DNA from: Pullilachnospira_A gallistercoris
GTDB lineage: Bacteria; Bacillota; Clostridia; Lachnospirales; Lachnospiraceae
Direction of reading: 5' to 3'
NCBI GenBank assembly: GCA_018712125.1
Contig: DVHM01000151.1
Location: 1 to 22,287, forward strand
Length of the DNA: 22,287 nt
Of the stretch, positions 13,989 through 20,933 are shown piece by piece (position 1 is the stretch's first letter; each line of letters opens with the position of its first letter). The notes under the pieces are model-generated. The model was given only the letters and a program-made list of their open reading frames with translations. It was not told where the DNA came from and searched no databases. The translations under genes were made by a program, and so were the position numbers.

Positions 13989-14640
13989 TCTGCTCCATAT
14001 ACGCATCCACATCTGCCAGGAAACGTTCCCAGGCCTCCGGATGCTCCACGTAATACTTCGGACAATCCTTTCCGGTTACATCGTAGTGCCGGATCACGTC
14101 CTCCGTGGTCAGTCCGTATTCCCCGCACAGCCATGCTGTCAGGTGCACCAGCGAATCGTAAGTACTCTGGTTAAAGGCCCCCGTGCTGTCCGGATGACAG
14201 CACTCAATCGCTATGGTATCCGTATTCCTGTCATTGGAAGCATATGCGATTTCCGTCGTGGGAATGCACTGGATGATCTCTCCGTTCAGTCCGATGACAA
14301 AATGGCTGCTGACCTTCGTCTCATGGCTGTCCTTCAGGCCTTCGAAATAATTACGGTTGGCCTGAGCTCCGGTACCGGGGTTTGCGGTGTAATGCACCAC
14401 AATGCCATTTATCTTTCCGAGCGCGATGCCGGGTCTGGAATACTCGTTGACCGTCAAAAGCTGCTCGTCAATCTGAGGGGCGTCTACCGCTCCTGTCTTT
14501 CCAAACAGACGCTTGACCCCGTTGACCGTCATGCTCAAAAGTGTGACAGCCCCCACAAAAGCAAGAAACAGGATTACACCCTGCAGAATCATCTTTCTCT
14601 TCTGTTTTTTTGTCAGTTTTCTCCTTCTTTTGTAAGCCAT
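13978..14640 (-). CDS. Membrane-anchored N-acetylmuramoyl-L-alanine amidase (Amidase_2)
   Basis: The 220-residue protein has a very basic cytoplasmic tip (MAYKRRRKLTKKQKRK), one membrane segment (about 18-38) and an outer Amidase_2/PGRP-type domain. Zinc ligands are visible in GIVVHYTANPG, VIRHYDVTGKDCPKYY (His and Cys); SHFVIGLNGEIIQCIP and AIECCHPDSTGAF are also typical. It should cleave the bond between N-acetylmuramic acid and L-alanine in peptidoglycan. The ATG at 14640 has no ribosome binding site and coincides with the predicted transcription start. An in-frame ATG at 14592 has a purine-rich AAGAGAAAG but would remove the basic tip. Confidence 0.9.
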   Translation of the reverse strand: MAYKRRRKLTKKQKRKMILQGVILFLAFVGAVTLLSMTVNGVKRLFGKTGAVDAPQIDEQLLTVNEYSRPGIALGKINGIVVHYTANPGTGAQANRNYFEGLKDSHETKVSSHFVIGLNGEIIQCIPTTEIAYASNDRNTDTIAIECCHPDSTGAFNQSTYDSLVHLTAWLCGEYGLTTEDVIRHYDVTGKDCPKYYVEHPEAWERFLADVDAYMEQNGK

Positions 14641-14646
14641 AGGTCT

Positions 14647-14674
14647 ATTATAAACTTTTTCTGCGGATTCACAA
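14647..14674 (-). promoter_or_regulatory. Promoter of the amidase gene train, possibly leaderless
   Basis: On the minus strand, TTGTGA (14674-14669) and a perfect TATAAT (14652-14647) are spaced by 16 bases. The seventh base past the -10 box is the A of the ATG at 14640. Confidence 0.55.
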
Positions 14675-14754
14675 GCCTGAGTCTTTTCGGACTTTATAAA
14701 GTATACCTTCCCGGACCGGCCGCGTCAATATCACATCTCTTTATTGAGAAAAAA

Positions 14755-14789
14755 TGAGGAAAAAGGCGGATGCCGCAAAAGCATCCGCC
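14755..14789 (-). terminator. Terminator after the Asp/Asn-rich lipoprotein gene
   Basis: A 9-bp stem (GGCGGATGC / GCATCCGCC) with a 7-base loop is followed on the minus strand by TTTTTCC and, a little further on, another run of T. It closes the lipoprotein transcript, separating it from the amidase promoter. Confidence 0.85.
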
Positions 14790-14810
14790 CTTCATCCGCG
14801 CCTTCCGCAA

Positions 14811-15164
14811 TTACCGTGACGTATCCGTGTTTCCGTTTCCGGTTGTTCCGTTGGTCACGTCGTTGACCTCGTTATTTCTGTTGTTGTTGGTATCGTTGCC
14901 GTCCATGGCATCCGTGGCATCGTCCATCAGATTCTCTGTTCCATCCACCACATCATCGGTGACATCCTTGGTGGCGTCTCCCACATCGTCTACCGCGTCA
15001 TCCACGATGTTTCCGTCATCGTTTCCATTGTTGTCATCCTTGTCCACGGCATTGTTGGTATCATTGGTCTGATTGTCATTGTCGCTGTTTCCGCATCCCA
15101 CCGCAAGGGCGAGAGTGAACACCAGAAGACAGCCTGTCAGAAATAATTTCCACTTTTTCATCAT
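14811..15164 (-). CDS. Asp/Asn-rich low-complexity lipoprotein, probably forespore-expressed
   Basis: The 117-residue protein starts with a lipoprotein signal (MMKKWKLFLTGCLLVFTLAL) ending in the lipobox LAVGCG, so the mature chain begins at about Cys24. The rest is almost only Asp, Asn, Thr, Val, Ala and Gly. Its middle part repeats D-x-x-D-D/V-x-D patterns (DDAVDDVGDATKDVTDDVV) that could form an acidic amphipathic helix or stay disordered. No catalytic domain exists. The promoter at 15194-15223 matches the sigma-G type, and spoVAE lies just upstream, so I infer a lipoprotein of the spore inner membrane or forespore. An AAAGGAG site precedes the two adjacent ATGs. Confidence 0.8.
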   Translation of the reverse strand: MMKKWKLFLTGCLLVFTLALAVGCGNSDNDNQTNDTNNAVDKDDNNGNDDGNIVDDAVDDVGDATKDVTDDVVDGTENLMDDATDAMDGNDTNNNRNNEVNDVTNGTTGNGNTDTSR

Positions 15165-15193
15165 CTTCTACTCTCCTTTTCTTTGTTCGGTCT

Positions 15194-15223
15194 TAGTATG
15201 ACCACTTGCCGGCCGCTTATGCA
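15194..15223 (-). promoter_or_regulatory. Sigma-G-type promoter of the lipoprotein gene
   Basis: On the minus strand, TGCATA (15223-15218) and CATACTA (15200-15194) are separated by 17 bases. Both match the known forespore sigma-G consensus (TGMATA, CATAYTA-like). The predicted start is about 25 bases upstream of the ATG at 15164. No comparable sigma-A boxes are seen here. Confidence 0.65.
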
Positions 15224-15251
15224 AAAAACAGTAAATCCGCGCGCCCGGAAA

Positions 15252-15608
15252 TCAGCGTTTCATTTTCGGCGGGAAAATCAGTGACGCCAGATATCCGAAA
15301 ATCAGCGCCGCTGAGATTCCCACCGCGGAAGCCTTGAAACCTCCCATGAAAATTCCGATAAAACCGTTTTCATCCACAGCCTCCTTTACGCCCTTCCAGA
15401 GCAGATTTCCAAACCCCGCCAGGGGCACTGTCGCTCCGGCGCCGGCAAAATCGGCAAAGGGCTGATAAATCCCGATGGCTCCCAGCACCACTCCCGTACA
15501 CACGAGAAGCACCATCACTCTTCCCGGCATCATTTTTGTCTTCTCCAGCAGGATCTGCGCCGCGGCACAGATCAGTCCGCCGACGACAAAGGCTTTCACA
15601 TAATCCAT
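15252..15608 (-). CDS. spoVAE: Stage V sporulation protein AE (SpoVAE/EB type)
   Basis: The 118-residue membrane protein has the family pattern: N-terminal AFVVGGLICAAAQILLEKTK, a central FADFAGAGATVPLAGFGNLL, and C-terminal GGFKASAVGISAALIFGYLA. Three to four membrane segments are visible. SpoVA proteins form the inner-membrane channel that moves Ca-dipicolinate into the forespore and out during germination. It has an AAAGGAG site and follows spoVAD by 82 bases on the same strand. Confidence 0.93.
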   Translation of the reverse strand: MDYVKAFVVGGLICAAAQILLEKTKMMPGRVMVLLVCTGVVLGAIGIYQPFADFAGAGATVPLAGFGNLLWKGVKEAVDENGFIGIFMGGFKASAVGISAALIFGYLASLIFPPKMKR

Positions 15609-15690
15609 TGCTCTTCGCTCCTTTACAATTTCCCTGTCTCCACCGAAAAAATCCTCCTTACCGGATTTCTTTTTTCAGCCGAATGTCCGG

Positions 15691-16704
15691 TCAGTCCGCA
15701 TGCTCCAGCAATACGCCGTGGGCGATACCCGGAACATTCTCGCCCTCGTGAAAACTGGTTGCTGAGAGCAGAGCCCCGGTCGGCACAAACAGCGCCCGTT
15801 TCCACTCCCCGGATATCAGTTTCGGTAAAAAGTAAGCCGACAGCACCGTGGCGGAACATCCACATCCCGAACCGCCGGCACAGGTATTCTGGGTCTCACT
15901 GTCAAAAATTTCCATTCCGCAGTCCCTGTGCACTTTGGCCAGATCATATCCCCGCTCCCGTAAAAGATCCAGCAGGATTTCCCGCCCCACAGAACCCAGA
16001 TCTCCGGTTATGATCGCGTCATACTCCGCGGGATCTGCCGAAAAATCTTTCAGATGCGCCTCGATCAGGTCGGCGGCAGCCGGCGCCATGGCCGCCCCCA
16101 TATTCATGGAATCCTTGATGCCGTAATCCACAATCCGCCCGGTGGTAATACCGGCAATCCGCACCGGGCTTTTTTTCTTCCCCAGGATGTAGGCTCCTCC
16201 ACCGGTCACCGTCCAGGTTGCGGAGAGCGGCCGCTGGTTGGCATATTCCAGAGGATAGCGGAACTGTTTTTCCGCGCTGGCAAAATGGCTGGAGGTTACC
16301 GCTCCCACCAGCTCTGCGAAGCCGCCAGCCACACACATGGATGCCAGCGAGAGAGATTCCCCCGCCGTGGAACAGGCTCCGTAAAGGCCGAACAGAGGAA
16401 CCTGGAAATCCAGCAGGCCGAAGGATGTGGCCATATTCTGTCCCAGCAGATCTCCCGCGAACAGATAGCGCAGATCCTCCTTTTTCACTCCGGCCTTTCC
16501 GAGCGCCAAAGTCAGCGCTTCCTTCTGGAGCTGGCTCTCCGCTTTCTCCCAGTTCTCCTGACCGAATTTGTCGTCCTCGCAGATCATATCAAAGCAATTT
16601 CCCAGCGGGCCTTCCCCCTCCTTTTTTCCCACCACAGAGGCGCTCGCCAAAATATAACAAGCCTCCGCATAACGGAGGCTCTGTGTACCTAACATCTGCT
16701 CCAT
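15691..16704 (-). CDS. spoVAD: Stage V sporulation protein AD
   Basis: The 337-residue thiolase-fold protein binds dipicolinic acid as the soluble, membrane-associated part of the SpoVA channel. Typical segments include FAGDLLGQNMATSFG, LFGLYGACSTAGESLSLASM, SATWTVTGGGAYILG, ITGDLGSVGREIL and CAGGSGCGCSATVLSAYFLP. The length matches the family. It has an AAAGGAGAAAG site and its own sigma-G-like promoter at 16732-16762. In most spore formers spoVAC precedes it; here the upstream gene (16796-17125) is not spoVAC, so the third channel subunit must be encoded elsewhere if the channel is complete. Confidence 0.95.
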   Translation of the reverse strand: MEQMLGTQSLRYAEACYILASASVVGKKEGEGPLGNCFDMICEDDKFGQENWEKAESQLQKEALTLALGKAGVKKEDLRYLFAGDLLGQNMATSFGLLDFQVPLFGLYGACSTAGESLSLASMCVAGGFAELVGAVTSSHFASAEKQFRYPLEYANQRPLSATWTVTGGGAYILGKKKSPVRIAGITTGRIVDYGIKDSMNMGAAMAPAAADLIEAHLKDFSADPAEYDAIITGDLGSVGREILLDLLRERGYDLAKVHRDCGMEIFDSETQNTCAGGSGCGCSATVLSAYFLPKLISGEWKRALFVPTGALLSATSFHEGENVPGIAHGVLLEHAD

Positions 16705-16731
16705 CGCTTTCTCCTTTATCTTCTTTGGAAA

Positions 16732-16762
16732 AAGTATGTGCCGATTGTCCTTTCTCTATTCA
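16732..16762 (-). promoter_or_regulatory. Sigma-G-type promoter of spoVAD
   Basis: On the minus strand, TGAATA (16762-16757) is followed after 18 bases by CATACTT (16738-16732). This fits the sigma-G pattern except for the last base. It lies between spoVAD and the gene upstream. Confidence 0.55.
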
Positions 16763-16795
16763 CTTTAACCAGACACCAATGTCCGGATCTTCCCA

Positions 16796-17125
16796 TTACC
16801 CTTCTTTTTGCTCATCCTGCGGTTCTTTTCCTGTCAGGCCCCAGAGGAACAGCGCTCTCGTATCCTCATTCTGCAGTTCATCCGGCCGAAAGCGCTCCAG
16901 CAGCCGAACCAGATACTCCTGCCGATCATCCGCGGGGACAAAATGCTCCATCGTTTCCATTACTGCCGTCTTCAGCTCATCCGGCGGCGTGTCCTCCCCC
17001 GCATTCACTTCCGTCAGCGCCGCCAGTTTTCCCGCGGCATAATAAAATTCATAATTTCCCACAAGAACCGACGCCTTCATATCCAGTTTCCCTTCCACAC
17101 TCTCCACCGGAAGCATTCTGACCAT
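16796..17125 (-). CDS. Hypothetical small soluble protein
   Basis: A 109-residue protein with a strong ribosome binding site (AGGAGGAGA) before its ATG. There is no signal peptide or membrane segment. The composition is acidic, the second half is helical (MEHFVPADDRQEYLVRLLER, then DTRALFLWGL) and the C-terminus is very charged (KEPQDEQKEG). I recognise no family. It lies upstream of spoVAD on the same strand, but the sigma-G-like promoter in between suggests separate control. A palindromic repeat and a terminator-like hairpin lie directly upstream. Confidence 0.7.
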   Translation of the reverse strand: MVRMLPVESVEGKLDMKASVLVGNYEFYYAAGKLAALTEVNAGEDTPPDELKTAVMETMEHFVPADDRQEYLVRLLERFRPDELQNEDTRALFLWGLTGKEPQDEQKEG

Positions 17126-17167
17126 ATCCGTCTCCTCCTATTCTCTCCCCATATCTCCCATATGAGT

Positions 17168-17229
17168 GTCGGTGTACACGGGGCAAAAATCCGTCATTTC
17201 TCGACCGTATTGTCCCTTTGTACACCGAC
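17168..17229. repeat. Palindromic repeat containing copy 2 of the 27-bp element
   Basis: The outer arms GTCGGTGTAC (17168-17177) and GTACACCGAC (17220-17229) pair perfectly and enclose about 42 bases, with partial pairing further in (GGGGCAA against TTGTCCC). The right half (17203-17229), read on the minus strand, matches 11450-11476 at 25 of 27 bases. Confidence 0.7.
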
Positions 17230-17246
17230 GCTGCCAAATGAAAAGG

Positions 17247-17270
17247 AAAAAAGGCAGCCTCACGACTGCC
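17247..17270 (-). terminator. Orphan minus-strand terminator-like hairpin
   Basis: On the minus strand, GGCAGTC-GTGA-GGCTGCC folds into a 7-bp stem (one G-T pair) followed by TTTTTT. No minus-strand gene ends here; it may shield against transcription entering from the LysR side, or be left over from a lost gene. Confidence 0.55.
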
Positions 17271-17298
17271 CAAAAAAGAAAAAAAGATTACTCAACAT

Positions 17299-17327
17299 TT
17301 GACTGTTTATCTGTATTGTAATATGAT
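17299..17327 (+). promoter_or_regulatory. Promoter of the LysR-type regulator gene
   Basis: TTGACT (17299-17304) and TATGAT (17322-17327) are spaced by 17 bases. Downstream, TTCAT (17354-17358) and ATGAA (17366-17370) form a small inverted repeat that could be an autoregulatory site of the LysR protein. The 17126-17413 gap holds no other gene. Confidence 0.65.
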
Positions 17328-17413
17328 ATGGTCATGAAGTAAAGTTCAACTATTTCATGTAAGTAATGAATTTTTTTCATTTTCTTGCAAGATCCGAGAA
17401 AAGAGGTGTTTTC

Positions 17414-18307
17414 ATGACCCTTTTATCCTATGAAATTTTTCAGACAGTCATAGAGCAGGGCTCTTTTGCCAGGGCAGCCGGCGTCCTGCATCTGACGCCC
17501 TCGGCCATCAGCCACTCCATATCCGCCATGGAGGAGGAAGTGGGCTGCGCTCTGTTTGTCCGGGGAAAAAACGGGGTAAAGCTGACCGGAGCCGGTCAGC
17601 AGCTCTATCCCTACATTCAGAAAATTATCGCCGGAAATAACAACCTCCGCCAGGCCATCGAGAATCTCAACGGCCTCTCCTCCGGCGCGGTAAAACTGGG
17701 CTGTATCAACACCGTCTGTCTGACCTGGATTCCCCGGATTCTTCCGGTCTTTCACGAAGATTATCCGCAGATTGATATCAACATTTACCAGGGCTCCTAC
17801 TCGGATAATATCGACTGGATCCGAAACGGCAGCATTGACTTTGGAATCATCTCCCAGGCCGCGGCGGAAGGGCTTCCCTTTCTCCCCCTCTACGAGGACG
17901 ATCTGATGTGCGTGGTCCCGAAGGGCTACATGCCGTCCTACACCCAGTGTATGACCCCCGATGACCTGAAATATCAACCCTTTGTCATTCAGCAGGAAAG
18001 CTGCGACAAAGACATTACCGCCTTTTTGAACAACTATCATCTGTCCGTTCGGGCCAACTGCCATGTGCTGGATGATCAGTCCACCATGGCCATGGTGGAG
18101 TGCGGTGCCGGCATCTGCATTATGCCGGAACTCTTTACCAGAACCGTATCCTGCAACGTGGATATCTACCCCATTCAACCCCGCCAGTACCGGGTGCTGG
18201 GCATCTGCTGCGCCAATATGGATCTGCTCTCCCCGGCCGCGAGGGAAATGGTAAAATATGTAAAAGGCTACGTCGGATCCGGTGCCTGCCGACACCAGGA
18301 AAAATGA
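17414..18307 (+). CDS. LysR-family transcriptional regulator
   Basis: The 297-residue regulator has an N-terminal winged helix-turn-helix (about 5-60: TVIEQGSFARAAGVLHLTPS, AISHSISAMEEEVG, LFVRGKNGVKLTGAG) and a periplasmic-binding-protein-like effector domain beginning near SGAVKLGCINTVC. The frame is open to 17366, but AAGAGGTG sits before the ATG at 17414, and the start there gives the usual LysR N-terminus. The effector domain is rich in Cys (for example ICIMPE, GICCANM), perhaps relevant to its signal. It is followed by the HAD gene after 21 bases and by the chromate-type transporter pair, its likely targets. Confidence 0.92.
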   Translation: MTLLSYEIFQTVIEQGSFARAAGVLHLTPSAISHSISAMEEEVGCALFVRGKNGVKLTGAGQQLYPYIQKIIAGNNNLRQAIENLNGLSSGAVKLGCINTVCLTWIPRILPVFHEDYPQIDINIYQGSYSDNIDWIRNGSIDFGIISQAAAEGLPFLPLYEDDLMCVVPKGYMPSYTQCMTPDDLKYQPFVIQQESCDKDITAFLNNYHLSVRANCHVLDDQSTMAMVECGAGICIMPELFTRTVSCNVDIYPIQPRQYRVLGICCANMDLLSPAAREMVKYVKGYVGSGACRHQEK

Positions 18308-18328
18308 GAAAGCAACGAGGAGATACCT

Positions 18329-18988
18329 ATGATAAAAGCAGTTCTTTTTGACATGGACGGTGTCATTACCGACACGGAAAAATATTATTACGAGTGCTGG
18401 CCCAAGTCCTTCCACGCTTTCGGCTACACGGATTTTACCCCCGAGGACGCCCTCTTCAAGCGCAGCCTCAATCACGCGGACACCGCCGTCTGGTGCCGCA
18501 GCCGTTTTGGCGAGGATATCCCTGTCGATGAGATCCGGGCCTACAACAATCGACTGGTGGACGCGCTGATCAAAGAGCGGGGCATCCAGGTCAAACCCGG
18601 CATCCGGGAGCTTCTGGCCTTTCTGGAGGAAAATAACATCAAATCCGCAGTCGTCACCGCGACCCGCTACGACAGAGCGATGGACCGCCTGGGGCAGGTG
18701 GGGCTGGATCAGGCCTTCGGCCGCGTCATCAGCGCCCATATGGTAGAGCGCGGCAAACCCCATCCGGACGTTTATCTCTATGCCTGCGAACAGATCAAAG
18801 AGTGCCCCGGAGACTGCGTTGCCATCGAAGATTCCCCAAACGGCATACGCGCGGCCTCCTCTGCCGGATGCCGGACTGTTATGGTGCCGGATCTGACCCA
18901 ACCCACCGAGGACCTGCTTCCCCTTCTCCGGGGCACTGCTCCTACGCTGCGGGAGGTCATTGATCTGATCCGCGAAGATCTCACATAA
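18329..18988 (+). CDS. HAD-superfamily phosphatase (beta-phosphoglucomutase-like)
   Basis: The 219-residue haloacid-dehalogenase protein has all four motifs: LFDMDGVITDTEKYY (nucleophile and acid Asp), VVTATRYDRAMDRL (Thr), the Lys of GKPHPDVYLYA, and AIEDSPNGIRAASSAG. A helical cap lies between motifs I and II, as in beta-phosphoglucomutase and phosphoglycolate phosphatase relatives. The substrate is unknown. It is 21 bases after the LysR gene with a GAGGAG site, so probably co-transcribed with it. There is a new promoter after it for the transporter genes. Confidence 0.9.
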   Translation: MIKAVLFDMDGVITDTEKYYYECWPKSFHAFGYTDFTPEDALFKRSLNHADTAVWCRSRFGEDIPVDEIRAYNNRLVDALIKERGIQVKPGIRELLAFLEENNIKSAVVTATRYDRAMDRLGQVGLDQAFGRVISAHMVERGKPHPDVYLYACEQIKECPGDCVAIEDSPNGIRAASSAGCRTVMVPDLTQPTEDLLPLLRGTAPTLREVIDLIREDLT

Positions 18989-19022
18989 CATTTTCATTAT
19001 CTTAATTATTTTATAATAGAAT

Positions 19023-19051
19023 TTTACATATACATTCTTCCGTCTTATAAT
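19023..19051 (+). promoter_or_regulatory. Promoter of the chromate-transporter-type pair
   Basis: TTTACA (19023-19028, 5/6) and a perfect TATAAT (19046-19051) are spaced by 17 bases. The leader to the ATG at 19116 would be about 58 bases. A second TATAAT occurs at 19012-19017. Confidence 0.65.
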
Positions 19052-19115
19052 GGAGTCATCGAAAGGCTTACCGGATTTACCGATGCCTTACAAAGAAAGA
19101 GAAGGAGGAATCCCG

Positions 19116-19682
19116 ATGGAGAAGAAAAAGAGTCTGCTTCCGAAGCTCTTCTGGTCCACGCTGTATCTCAGCGCTTTTACCTTCGGAGGCGGCTATGTGA
19201 TCGTTACACTGATGAAAGAAAAGTTTGTGGATCGATACCACTGGATCGAGGAGGACGAAATGCTGGATCTGGTAGCCATCGCCCAGTCCTCCCCCGGCGC
19301 CATCGCGGTAAACGGCGCCATTGTCGTAGGATACAAGCTGGCAGGCATTCCCGGCGCAATCACAGCCAGCGTCGCCACGATCCTTCCGCCCTTTTTTATC
19401 ATTTCCCTGATTTCCGTTTTTTACACCGCTTTCCGGGAAAATTTCATTGTCAGCCAGATGCTCTCAGGTATGCAGGCGGGCGTTGGCGCCGTCATCGCCT
19501 CCGTTGTCTGGGATATGGCCTCCGGCATAACCGAAGAGAAAAGCACTCCATCCCTGCTTATCATGGCAGGAGCCTTCCTTGCCACCTGTTTCTTTAACGT
19601 CAACGTGGTGTATGTGGTCATTGTCTGCGGACTCATCGGCGTTTCCCGTACCTTCCTCGGGAAGAGAAAGGAGCGGAAATGA
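19116..19682 (+). CDS. Chromate transporter (ChrA) family, first subunit
   Basis: The 188-residue membrane protein is a half-length CHR-family protein. Signatures are AFTFGGGYVIVTLM near the N-terminus and AQSSPGAIAVNGAIVVGYKL; five to six hydrophobic segments follow. An upstream in-frame ATG at 19050 overlaps the -10 box, so I chose 19116, which has AAGGAGGAA at 19102-19110. It shares the bases ATGA with the next gene, so the two are coupled and probably form a heterodimer with inverted topologies. The family name comes from chromate efflux, but the substrate in gut anaerobes is unproven. Confidence 0.92.
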   Translation: MEKKKSLLPKLFWSTLYLSAFTFGGGYVIVTLMKEKFVDRYHWIEEDEMLDLVAIAQSSPGAIAVNGAIVVGYKLAGIPGAITASVATILPPFFIISLISVFYTAFRENFIVSQMLSGMQAGVGAVIASVVWDMASGITEEKSTPSLLIMAGAFLATCFFNVNVVYVVIVCGLIGVSRTFLGKRKERK

Positions 19683-20242
19683 TTTATTTACAGTTGTTTT
19701 TCAGTTTTCTGCAGATCGGACTCTTCAGTTTCGGTGGAGGGTACGCCGCCATGCCTTTGATTCAGGGACAGGTGGTGGATATTCACGGCTGGCTGGAAAT
19801 GTCGGAATTTACCGATCTGATTACCATCTCCCAGATGACTCCCGGCCCCATCGCCATCAACTCAGCCACCTTCGTGGGCATCAAGATCGCCGGTATCCCC
19901 GGTGCTCTGGTAGCCACTGCCGGATGCATACTGCCCTCCTGCATCATTGTCACTCTCATTGCGAAACTGTACCTGAAATACCGGGATATGGCAGTACTTC
20001 AGGGAGTGCTGACATCCCTGCGCCCGGCAGTGGTCGCCATGATCGCCTCCGCCGGCATCTCTGTGCTGATTACCGCTTTCTGGGGCGAGGACACTGTCAT
20101 CGACCTGCTGCAGACCAACTGGATTCTGGTCGTCATTTTTCTTCTCTGTGTCCTGCTGCTGCGGAAAACAAAGATGAATCCGATTCTTGTCATGGTGCTG
20201 GCAGGTGTCATCAAAACCGGCTGTGCGCTGGCCGGCTTCTGA
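19679..20242 (+). CDS. Chromate transporter (ChrA) family, second subunit
   Basis: The 187-residue partner of the preceding gene carries the stronger family signatures: GLFSFGGGYAAMPLIQGQVV and MTPGPIAINSATFVGIKIAG. Five to six hydrophobic segments are visible. Its start overlaps the stop of the first subunit. The stop codon (20240-20242) directly abuts the stop of the convergent trmO gene, forming TGATCA, with no terminator between them. Confidence 0.93.
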   Translation: MIYLQLFFSFLQIGLFSFGGGYAAMPLIQGQVVDIHGWLEMSEFTDLITISQMTPGPIAINSATFVGIKIAGIPGALVATAGCILPSCIIVTLIAKLYLKYRDMAVLQGVLTSLRPAVVAMIASAGISVLITAFWGEDTVIDLLQTNWILVVIFLLCVLLLRKTKMNPILVMVLAGVIKTGCALAGF

Positions 20243-20932
20243 TCAGACCATCCTCCGTACATCCGTGACCGTCAGGCAGGCTCCCTCTGCCAGAAATGTC
20301 ACATCGTAGCCGCCGTAGGACATGCGATACTCCCGCTTCTTGTCAGCATCGTAGCCGGGTCTCGGATCCTGGCGCAGAAGATCCTTGATAACCCCCCGGA
20401 GAGGTTCCGGAATTATCTCCAGCAATTCCTTAGGGAAAATCAACTCTGCTCCGCCTGTCTTTTCCGTATCCTCCGCGAATCCCGCTCGGGCATCCGGGTG
20501 GGCATCCGACGTCGGGAGATAGGGCTTGATATCATAGATGGGCGTCCCATCCAGAAGATCCGCGCCCTTTACCCAGAGCACCGGACCGGACTCCGTCTCC
20601 CATTCCACCCGCTCCAACCTTACCGAGGACAGGCCGATATCGTTCGGCCGGTAGGGGGATCGGGTGGCAAACACGCCCATTCGCGTCCTTCCCCCAAGCC
20701 GGGGCGGTTTGACGGTAGCGGAGAATCCGTGGACTCCATTTTCGGAAAATCCCCAGAGAAGCCACAGATAATCGAAGCCCTCAATTCCTCGCAGTGCCGC
20801 AGGATTGCGGAAAGGCGGCTCAAAAACAATGCGGGCCGTGGTATCAGCCACCAGCCCGCTCTGTCTCGGAATGCCGAATTTCTGGGTAAATCCGCTCTCA
20901 ATATGAGCAATGATCTGCAATTCCGTTCCCAT
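20243..20932 (-). CDS. trmO: tRNA t6A37 N6-methyltransferase
   Basis: A TsaA/YaeB-family protein that uses S-adenosylmethionine to methylate threonylcarbamoyl-adenosine at position 37 of some tRNAs. Landmarks are the N-terminal AHIESGFTQKFGIPRQSGL, the GIEGFDYLWLLWGFS strand, the signature TRSPYRPNDIGLSSVRL and GADLLDGTPIYDIKPYLP. The longer frame to 20971 lies inside apt; the ATG at 20932 is preceded by GAGGG at the right distance and lies one base after the apt stop (product about 229 residues). It is translated together with apt; a link through adenine metabolism is possible but unproven. Confidence 0.9.
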   Translation of the reverse strand: MGTELQIIAHIESGFTQKFGIPRQSGLVADTTARIVFEPPFRNPAALRGIEGFDYLWLLWGFSENGVHGFSATVKPPRLGGRTRMGVFATRSPYRPNDIGLSSVRLERVEWETESGPVLWVKGADLLDGTPIYDIKPYLPTSDAHPDARAGFAEDTEKTGGAELIFPKELLEIIPEPLRGVIKDLLRQDPRPGYDADKKREYRMSYGGYDVTFLAEGACLTVTDVRRMV

Positions 20933-20933
20933 T

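Noticed and set aside
14880..15090. Tandem DNA repeat or CRISPR-like array within the lipoprotein gene
   Set aside because: The repetition is loose, driven by Asp/Asn/Thr codons in one coding frame, with no constant repeat and spacer lengths.
17423..18997. A 524-residue open frame on the minus strand across the LysR and HAD genes
   Set aside because: It is antisense to two well-recognised genes, spans the gap between them and has no family motif or ribosome binding site; it results from the GC-rich third codon positions.
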